A model generated the notes under the pieces. The model saw only the letters and a program-made list of their open reading frames with translations. It did not search any database and was not told the DNA's origin. The position numbers and the translations under genes are program-made. Source: Odontocerum albicorne (Eukaryota; Arthropoda; Insecta; Trichoptera; Odontoceridae). From it: DNA of 64,000 bases. Positions 56,317 to 64,000 of this stretch are shown here, in pieces. Every line of letters begins with the position of its first letter. The first letter of the stretch is position 1. The stretch covers positions 48,095,436 through 48,159,435 of the forward strand of contig OX463842.1 of NCBI GenBank assembly GCA_949825065.1, written 5' to 3'.

Positions 56317-56843
56317 AACAACAGGTAATTTAATTTGGACGTACAATTTTAATGGATCTAGATTTGTTGCCTTTCATTTGTCGTATCCCCAGTAAACTAG
56401 GCTTTTGCCTGTATCTCACTGAGGATATTAAGCATGAAAAAATAAATCGATACTTTTACACGTTCTCATCAACCTGACTAACAGTGACACTCAATTACAA
56501 CTGGAAACATCATGCGAAATTAAACTCCTCACACATCATCACTCCAGAAAGACCAAAAATATTCATACCACAATATACCGCACACAATCATAAGAATAAA
56601 AATAAAAAACATACAGAAACACAAAAACAACAAAATTTAAAACAACAAGAAGAAACCCACACTCATGAGCTCATACAAATATTTTCATCCTTAAAGGCCA
56701 AGTACTCAAAATCCTGTCGCAATAACAACCACGCTCCAATCGACTGTCTAAATGGTTTTCCTACCTTTACCTTTATTGAATTCGGCGCGCCATTGTATGT
56801 CATGGGAGCCAAATAAGCATATTACCTTTGGGCAAAACAAATA
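56317..56843 (-). pseudogene. LINE family F 3' end, copy 2
   Basis: The minus strand holds YAYLAPMTYNG, IKVKVGKPFRQSIGAWLLLR and QDFEYLAFKDE, then the same 3' UTR as 19986-20863. Shorter 5' extent than copy 1. On the plus strand an ORF (56484-56816) beginning MTLNYNWKHHAKLNSSHIIT mirrors an ORF in the antisense strand of copy 1 (20365-20601). Confidence 0.85.
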
Positions 56844-56924
56844 TATTTTTATATAATACCGTGCAATATAGAAGAAAAAAAATTAGAATGAGAGAAACGA
56901 AAAGAAAGGAAACATACTCCTTAA

Positions 56925-57165
56925 GCAATAGAAAAAGATAAGATGTCCTGGGACAAACTACTAAAACAACATTTGTTTGCCAAAATTCTTCTTTCTTCAT
57001 CAACATAGTCTCCTTCAAGAGCGATACATTCATTCCAACGCTTTCCTAACTTTTGTATGCCAGCCGTGTAGAACGACTTATCTTTGGTTTCAAAATAGGC
57101 GTTAGTTTCGACAATCATTTCTACATTGTAGCCAAATCTCTTTCCCTGGAGCATGTAATTCTCTA
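56925..57165 (-). pseudogene. Mariner transposase C-terminal fragment
   Basis: The minus strand reads LQGKRFGYNVEMIVETNAYF, then KLGKRWNECIALEGDYVDE: the conserved C-terminus of mariner transposases (G+RF...W..CI.L.GDYVxE). GTTTGTCCCAGGACATC on the minus strand at about 56943-56960 resembles one terminal repeat. The other end is missing, replaced by SINE2. Confidence 0.8.
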
Positions 57166-57169
57166 TAAT

Positions 57170-57275
57170 GTGAACAATGATGAAAATAATAAAATGTTGT
57201 GTAGAGAGCAAACTCTCATCAAGAACGCTCTGACCCGGAATTCGAACCCACTTTTATTGACAGATTGAAAATATT
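57170..57275 (-). mobile_element. SINE2 copy
   Basis: The minus strand reads TTCAATCTGTCAATAAAAGT, GGGTTCGAATTCCGGGTCAG, GAGAGTTTGCTCTCTACACA and TTTTATTATTTTCATC, in SINE2 order. 57276-57725 is unassigned. Confidence 0.65.
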
Positions 57276-57725
57276 ACAAAAAAAAAACAAGTTGAGTGTA
57301 AGTTTTATATCTGAATTTTAACGTAAAAACATATATTTTAATTTTAATGTTTTAATTTTCATTTGTATGTGGTACTTAAGCGTGGACAATGACAAAAACA
57401 ATAATAACGTTTCTTAAAGTGTTTGAGATGTGAACTTTATTTTTTTTTAATCTGTAAAGCACACACAGGTTTTATTACATAATGAAAATCGTAATGTTAC
57501 ATAATGAATACTAGTGAAAATATACTGAAGTACATTATTAAAATTAACTATCGACCGTAAGGTAGCATCTATGAAATGATGAGCTGGTTGCGAAAAACTA
57601 GTAGATTTTCTTCATCGCGTGATAAATACTGAGCGTCGTGATTCGAACTTTGTGCATTATGTGTCGAACTTGGCGCATCAACTTTTTCCATCTCTCCTGG
57701 TCCTAGGACATATTGAATGCAGAGC

Positions 57726-58345
57726 TTCACCCTTCCTTCCCTGTAATGTGTAACTAGTACACGTTGCTTCTAAAAACTTTAATATCTCTATAAATATAAT
57801 AAACACTGGGTTCAGCTTTTAGGTATTACTCCGTAATACATTTACGCATTGAATGAAAAAAATATATTAATAATAATTTGCACTTATCGGCCACATCAGA
57901 GATATTTTGTGAAAATCGGGAATAAATTCACCAATACAATCAAACGTGTGCCAGTGTGTGACGTACGAGTAGGTATATTCATTCTAAAAAAACCGCTATG
58001 GGCAAGGAAGCGACGCTATTTATGCCTCACTCTCACTCTACTTCGGTATATGGAAACACAATAAATAAAATCACAGTTCGCTCGCTTCTCTCGCTTCAGT
58101 AGCTCTCGGGCATCCATTTGAGGTGGTCTCTTTGCCCGTTTTGTGAACGTCAACCGATGTTTCTTTCATGTTTTCAGCAATAAAATTTCTATTATTATCA
58201 CTTTTGACTTCAAATTTTATTAATTTAAGCGATTTGCTATGAATATTCTTATTTTTTCGATTTTAAATCGCTCATTTTTACATGTGTATTGAATACACAG
58301 CACCGGAACGCGCGGATTTTTTTAGCACAGGAAGGGAAAGGTTAA
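57726..58345 (+). mobile_element. TTAA MITE family 1, copy D
   Basis: The left flank is TTCA (57726-57729, a decayed TTAA) before CCCTTCCTTCCCTGTAATGT. The right end is AAGGGAAAGG then TTAA at 58342-58345. It carries one GTGTATT-G-AATACAC near-palindrome at 58284-58298. Same subfamily as copy C. Confidence 0.78.
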
Positions 58346-59639
58346 AGAGGATCCTGTTAACTCTTTATTTAATCTGTCTTTCTCATAGGACTCATTCCTT
58401 TTGCTCACCTTCCCTCAATTGTCAAAGTGATCACCAGATTTTTCCAGCTTTTCATCATTCTTTCCAGCAACACCCCTAAAGTTTGTTGAAAGCCTTTTTT
58501 TAGTATTTTTAGAAAGTCTTTTTGTTATCACCAATTCTCGGATGATAGAGATATTATTGCGTCTTATGGTGCATGCCACATTTTCGAGGCATCTGTCATG
58601 TTTCTAGATATCGTTAAAAAAATATTTCATTTAAGAAAAAAAAAATCGCTTCTCCGTCATAAAAATTTAGCATTTTTCAAAGAGAGATTGATAAATAAGA
58701 AATTATTTTTCGTTGAATTGTAAATCATTTCTTGAAAAAATCTGTTATGTGACATCAAAGTGCAGGTTTGACGAAATAAATATCTTACTGGAGATAAATA
58801 AATCCATGGAACTCTTTGCCTTTTAAATAAAATGTAACAATTGATTCAAGAGATGGCGTTTTTTCAACTCATAAAAATGGTATGACTGTAAATATTTCAA
58901 AATAATATTCTTAAAGATTTACTACGATTAACTTCAGTAAAACAATTTTTTTCTTTTTTTTTTTCGCTAATATTTGACATATTGGTTGAAAACCAGAGAC
59001 AAGTACAAGTAAATACTGATATCATTTCAACGAGATACAACAATAACTCAAATACTCGTAGCTTGGCAACACCAAGCACTAGTAAAAGTTGCCACATATA
59101 CTTTTGAAGTCATCAGTAGCTCACAAAATCATTAGCTCTGTGAGGATGACACCCGATCGACGCGTTAACAACACTTTTTTCAAATAACTTTTTTACCGAT
59201 TAATGTATTCCCTTCTTTTTTAATTATGTTTTACAACTTTATGTGTTTCCTTCTTTTATATTAAAGAAGACGTTTAATATATTTAGAAATTACTCTTAAC
59301 GGTTGGATATTTTTTTCAGTGCTAAAATGTAAACCTTCTAAAATATCCATATATAATATGTGTGGTTAATTATTTTGCAAAATAATCAATGAAGTAGCTG
59401 AAAATATAAACATTTTAAAGTTATACAAATTAGTTAAAGATTTAAAAATCATTGCTTGTGTCTCAAATGTGTTTTCTTTATTTCTATCAAATTTTGTTTC
59501 TCATCGCCCCTCTCGTTTTCTGATAAATAGCAAAATTTAAAAACACTTGTTAATTAATTCTTACTCCTCGGCAGAAACACTGTAGAAATTCATGCGGAAA
59601 ATTATAATTAGACATCTTTTTCCACAAAGAGGTTATATT
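58346..59639. other. No recognisable feature
   Basis: About 1.3 kb of AT-rich sequence without supported genes or element ends. A 66-codon frame at 58897-59097 (minus) has no recognised match. Confidence 0.45.
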
Positions 59640-59990
59640 AAAATTATTGTTCTAGTAGGACAACAATTTTAATGTCATAGTAGGATATTAATTTCAATGC
59701 CGTAGTAAGACAATAATTTCATTATCGTAGTAGAACAATATTTTCAATGTAGTAAGACAATAATGTCAATGCTGTAGTAAGACAATATTGTCAATGTCAT
59801 AGTAGGACAATTATTTCAATGTTTCAAGACAATAATTTCAATGTTGTAGTAAGACAATAGTTTCAATGCTGTAGTAAGGCAATGATTTCAATGTTGTAGT
59901 ATGACAATAATTTCAATATCGTATTAAGACAATAAATTCAATGCCGTAGTTAGATAATAATTTCAATATTGTAATGTATCCCTACCAATG
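59640..59990. repeat. Degenerate minisatellite, ~23-bp unit
   Basis: About 13-15 units of GTAGTAAGACAATAATTTCAATGT with many substitutions and length changes. A related array is at 60560-60850. Confidence 0.8.
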
Positions 59991-60559
59991 TTAATCTTAT
60001 TATATACTCTGTTATCCACATCCAATAAATATTATAAGTAATCATGTAACGTATTCAAACCAATGTTAAGCTTATCAATGTTAACCATATCATGTACTAT
60101 GTTATCTACATTCAATAAATATTATTGTTATCACGTGTATGTCAAACTTAACTCAATGTATTATGTTTAAATTTATTATCTTGTTGGAATTATCAGGAAC
60201 CGTTTACTATCCAAATTCAATAAATATTTGATATCACTAAATGGAAGTAAACAGCGAACGAGACATTCCAAATAAGTCGCCTGATATCGATTTGACCTTA
60301 CAAAGGGCACCGATAACATACCCGACCAAAACTCCTTCTTAATTATCTAAGGGTACGTTATTGGAAGACGCTTTGTTTTAAATAGGACGTCATATCAGAG
60401 GCAGCAATCATTATTCTTAAAGCCACTACGATGTTAACATCATCGTTATTATTACTTCCAAAATACTGTTAATATTAGACTTCAATGTAATTCAACGATT
60501 ATACAAATAAAATTACACAGCTGAAATTCCAAAAGTGTTTTTGTTGCAAAAGGCCATAA

Positions 60560-60850
60560 CAATATAGTAGTAGAACAATAATTTCAACGTCTTAATAAGT
60601 CAATTATTTCTATGTTGTAGCCTAATTATTTCGGTATCATAAGATAATCATTTCAATGTCGTAGAATAATAATTTCGGTATCGTAGGATAATAAGTTCAA
60701 TGTCGTAGAATAATAATTTTGATACCGTAGGATAATCATTTCGGTACCGTAGGACAATAATTTCGGTATCGTAGGATAATAATCTCGGTACCATAGGATA
60801 ATAATTTCGGTATCGTAGGATAAAACTTTCGGTATCCTGGGATAACAGTA
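60560..60850. repeat. Degenerate minisatellite, ~23-bp unit
   Basis: Units of AATTTCGGTATCGTAGGATAAT, related to 59640-59990. The minus-strand frame RYRNYYPMVPRLLSYDTEII arises from the repeat. Confidence 0.8.
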
Positions 60851-61009
60851 CAGTGTTTATACTAGAATAGTTTTTTAAATACGCCTTATTTTTGTTTATT
60901 ATGTGCATTCACTATACAAGAATTATATATGTTTTATTTTCTTTTCTTTGTGTTTAAATAACTATATACCTTCTTTAAGCATTTGAGACAAATTGTGTTA
61001 ATATTGCCA

Positions 61010-61185
61010 GTTTCGACGGGAGGGAGGGACTGCTTTATGGCAATAAACCTCCTTGGCCTAATTGATTAGACGCCTTTTTTCGACCCGGAGGTTGCGGGTT
61101 TGATTCCCGTTGTTCAGTCTGTTTTCCAGTTGGTTGGAAGAAATTGTCATATGGCAATAAACCCGTCAGTTTGTACTGTTTACAG
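61010..61185 (+). mobile_element. SINE1 copy, compact
   Basis: CTTGGCCTAATTGATTAGACG (A-box head) at 61051, GGTTGCGGGTTTGATTCCCG (B box) at 61089, then GGTTGGAAGAAATTGTCATATGGCAATAAACCC and CAGTTTGTACTG as tail. An older tail piece (ATGGCAATAAACC) precedes it at 61036. The interior is shorter than in other SINE1 copies. Confidence 0.75.
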
Positions 61186-61695
61186 AGAAAGTGTTATTAA
61201 AAAAAAACACCAATTGCATTTCGTATAATAGTCAAATGAAAAAAAAGTACTCAAAAATCCAAATAGCTGAATGGGTATGCATTCATACAACATGATAAAT
61301 TTAACTTAGAAAATATTTTAAAAAGGTCAAGAATTTTAATGTAATGAAATACTCCTCGACTAATGGATAAGAGGAATACGCTTGACTTATTGTATTACTA
61401 TTAATGCAGGTTAAAGCGAACTATTCACCTCAGTTTCTTGAAATATTATCCTTAAGAAGAAAAGATCTGGTAGAATTTGCTGAAGAAATTATTCATTAGA
61501 ATGTATTATATTAATATATTAAGAATAAAACAACAAAAAGATACAGCCAACAATAAAGATCATTTTACTCTCCATAAAAAAAGCTCTTAGGGTAAGAGAA
61601 AAAAACATAATTAAAAAAATGTTTTGAATTATATATTAAGACAGCCTGAAAACTTCTCAATTCAGGGTTGTGCGCTGAAAAAAAAGTTAAGAGTT
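61186..61695. other. No recognisable feature
   Basis: AT-rich, nothing supported. Confidence 0.4.
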
Positions 61696-61699
61696 TTAA

Positions 61700-62840
61700 A
61701 TATATGAGTTTTTATTTATTCAATACTTTAGTGTAAATAATCTGGCGGGATTATAGCTAAACGGCACTCTCTTCCAACTAACTAGACTTAAGTAAATGAA
61801 GAAAGTTCTATGGTCGCAAAAAAATTCAAATCATTATTAACCTGCACAAAATTTATGAATGATATAAAATATATTATTAAAATAAAAGTGAGATATCGTA
61901 AATTAAAAGAAAAAGGACGGGATGGGGAAGAGGAAAGGATAATTCAAAATAAAAAACGTTATATTACTGACTTTTTAACTCTTACAGGCTTAGTGGTCCA
62001 CGTTATGTACCACCTTTTTTTGACGCAGCACTGCACAGTGGTACACGCAATGTACCACTTATTAAACCTCTCTCTATTGCGAACGCTCAGATTATGTTCC
62101 ACTTCGTATAATATAATACTTATGACTCATATCCGCACAGCTGCAGGTCTGGTCCTGTTCAAATTCATTTAGCTTATAATATTATTGACAGTTAGTTGTT
62201 CTTGGTGTGCCCACTTGTGCGTATAAAAGAAAACGTTATATATTTGTATTAAATTTAAAAAAAAAGTAGTTGTGGTGTGATTAAATTGACTTCAGTAATT
62301 GTGGTAAATTTATATTTAGGTTAAAAATTAATTTTACTTGGATGTATTTCGGCATTATTTGGTGGTACATTAGAAGTACCAGTGGAAATATGGACTAGTG
62401 GTACATAAGTTGTACCACCTCACCAGGAGTTTTTTGACCTACCGAGGAAGTGGAAATATGTTAATTTAGCATTTGTATGTATCATTTTTCAAACACATTA
62501 AAAAAATAATGAGAAACTTGACTTTTTATTTTTTGTGCAGCCTGAGTAAAAATTTGTGAAATTTACTTGTGCCTGTAAGGGTTAAAACATGCCATTGATG
62601 ACGCGAGTCCTTCATTAGTTGGTAATTGGTTCCAGAGTCTCACTGCATGGTCAGTTAAGGACTATGTATAAAAATAAGAACGATAAAATAGGAAAGTCAA
62701 TAAACAATATCTGTTTGAGCGTAGCGCCAATCCATGATCTGAAAGACGCTGAATATTCTTGGAAAGATAAGAGGGGGTGGTGGGACAGTTAAGCATGTCA
62801 TATAAATTATCATATTGAATAAGGAATATCAACTAGCAAA
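61700..62840 (-). pseudogene. LINE family H, copy 2, split by a TTAA element
   Basis: Right part 62586-62840, minus strand: QYDNLYDMLNCPTTPSYLSK, SDHGLALRSNRYCLLTFLFY and VRLWNQLPTNEGLASSMACF. Left part 61700-61974: AGTCAGTAATATAACG (compare AGTCAGTAAAATAACG after the stop of copy 1), a 3' UTR, the tail GTTGGAAGAGAGTGCCGTTT and an AATAAATAAA end. The two parts become continuous when 61979-62585 is removed, apart from about 26 bp missing relative to copy 1. Frames in the right part are mostly open. Confidence 0.82.
61975..62585. mobile_element. TTAA MITE family 2 with paired interrupted palindromes
   Basis: TTAA at 61975-61978 and 62582-62585. The ends TTAACTCTTACAGGC and, inverted, TTAACCCTTACAGGC give 11-bp terminal repeats. 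Subterminal sites of the form GTGGTACA-N5-TGTACCAC lie at 61993-62013, 62038-62058, 62362-62382 and 62398-62418. The element has no transposase frame. Inserted in LINE H copy 2. piggyBac-type target and ends are inferred. Confidence 0.82.
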
Positions 62841-62844
62841 TTGT

Positions 62845-63045
62845 TGGTAGATGCAGACCAAGGAAAGGATGGTTAGATCAAGGGAACAATATTTAGAAAT
62901 AAGGAAACTTAGAAAGTCAGGGAAATCGTAGGAGTTGTATGGGAAGGTATATAGATGTGAAAGAAGATAAGGATATGTGTCGAGATAGGAAAGTTTGACA
63001 CTTTGTCCTCTTTTCCTGCCCCAACAGGGACATATATTGTAAATG
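62845..63045 (+). mobile_element. LINE family A C-terminal fragment
   Basis: AGCAAATTGTTGGTAGATGC, GACCAAGGAAAGGATGGTTAG, AATCGTAGGAGTTGTATGGG, AGGATATGTGTCGAGATAGG and TTGACACTTTGTCCTCTTTT follow family A order (compare 29360-29525). Confidence 0.75.
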
Positions 63046-63187
63046 TTTCTTTTTCTTATAGTACAAGGAATCCATTGCTTGTGTATGTTTTTATATATTC
63101 GGTAACTTTATTCCTCGGTTCATGCAAATAACTTTAAAAAAGGGCGAACCCAAGTTAAATATTAAAATAACATTAAACGTACTAGAT

Positions 63188-63390
63188 AATTTATGGACAA
63201 ACTCTGTGGTCTAGTTGGTAAGACGTCTGTCTTCTAGCCCGGAAGATTGAAGGGTTCAATTGCAGTTGGAGTCCAGATTTTTGAAAAAAAGTTTCAGGAC
63301 TGGTTTTCATTAAATCCCTTTATAAAATATTTTCTGGAACATTGAAAAAATTACCATATGGCAATAAGCCCGCCAGTTCGTAATAAATAT
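63188..63390 (+). mobile_element. SINE1, complete copy
   Basis: TGTGGTCTAGTTGGTAAGACG (A box) at about 63206, GAAGGGTTCAATTGCAG (B-box position) at 63250, an interior with GGACTGGTTTTCATTAAATC, then TTACCATATGGCAATAAGCC and CGCCAGTTCGTA as tail. The most complete SINE1 here, at about 200 bp. Confidence 0.82.
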
Positions 63391-64000
63391 ATACTCGTAA
63401 CATAAAAATAATTCAATTCAATACAATATCATGCATCATCGTCAGTAGAGTTTAGATCATTGCGATGCTTTATTCTTAAACAGATTTATTGAGAGCTTTC
63501 TCACTCTCATACCGGATTAAGTAGCTGAATAAATTGTCGAAAATCAATATTTTCACGACTCGATGGATACAAATTGAGCTTTTTAAAAATGGTTTTGGAA
63601 ATAACTAAGTTACTTCATAGAAAAGCATGAAATATCAATGTTATTTTATGACTTGTTTGTTTGAGTTTTATTTCGTACAATTCTAACGTTTTTTGTAATA
63701 GTACAAACAGTTGCCAAATACCACACAATACCTGCGAGGATATACAAATTTATATCTTTAAAATCAATCTTATTTATATATTATAACTATGAACTAAATT
63801 AATTTCCTACATGTCATTCTATTTTTAATAATCTTAATATATAATATAATTTCTTAGAAATAGTTAACACCTATACACTTCTTATTACTAGATAAAAATT
63901 CTTACAATTAATTATTTAGCAAATACATGTCCACTCGTTTAGGCTACTTGGTCCTCATAGCTAATACTGTAGATGGACTAGTCGTTGTTTCAACAATAGC
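63391..64000. other. No recognisable feature
   Basis: AT-rich sequence to the window end. Confidence 0.45.

Noticed and set aside
60648..60908. 86-codon ORF rich in Tyr and Arg
   Set aside because: Minisatellite read on the minus strand.
61810..62172. 120-codon plus-strand ORF
   Set aside because: It spans the junction of the LINE H 3' UTR (antisense) and the TTAA element; the frame is accidental.
63188..63270. tRNA gene (also 30370-30449, 61051-61110, 215-230, 52672)
   Set aside because: A and B boxes are present in some, but acceptor and anticodon arms do not fold and retroposon tails follow; they are SINE heads or isolated B-box matches.

Overview
This is an AT-rich eukaryotic window, almost certainly from an insect with a transposon-laden genome. 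The evidence is mariner transposons with TA targets, TTAA-flanked piggyBac-type MITEs, hAT-type MITEs, many 5'-truncated non-LTR retrotransposons (LINEs), two SINE families and several satellites. A moth or butterfly is plausible from the mix, but nothing here proves it. I recognise no intact single-copy host gene, no rRNA and no functional tRNA. Almost every long reading frame is a transposon remnant, its antisense shadow, or a tandem repeat read as protein. Family letters A-M are labels made for this window.

Layout. 0-6 kb: a family A LINE tail, a SINE2 copy, a ~115-bp tandem repeat, a family B reverse transcriptase remnant (minus strand) and a 2.2-kb, 87-bp satellite. 6-12 kb: a compound minisatellite duplication, mariner 1 (7791-8725), and a family C LINE with an intact YADD motif inserted into a 27-bp/composite repeat. 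12-19 kb: an LTR-like promoter repeat, a 259-bp duplication, an inverted-repeat element carrying a MADF-domain exon, and MITEs. 19-23.5 kb: an 84-bp satellite broken by five insertions (mariner-related MITE, family F LINE, mariner 2, hAT MITE and a 281-bp retroinsertion). 23.5-34 kb: LINE tails, SINEs and a third mariner-related MITE. 34.5-36 kb: a 79-bp satellite built from a SINE head. 36-46 kb: mariner, Helitron and LINE pieces, a solo LTR-like repeat, a TTAA MITE and a large palindrome. 46-48.6 kb: a 50-bp satellite with higher-order structure. 49-58 kb: Penelope-like hairpin units, three TTAA MITEs, LINE L with a 14-bp target duplication, and a perfect 53-bp array derived from RT coding sequence. 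58-64 kb: minisatellites, SINE1 copies, and a TTAA element with four matching interrupted palindromes, itself inserted in a family H LINE.

How the parts relate. SINE1 and LINE family H share a stem-loop 3' tail, so H is the likely source of SINE1 retrotransposition. Two families of TTAA elements have no coding sequence of their own and would need a piggyBac-type transposase from elsewhere. Two satellites (79 bp and 53 bp) arose from retroelement fragments. The nested insertions give relative ages: the satellites and family A tails are generally the older hosts of later insertions.
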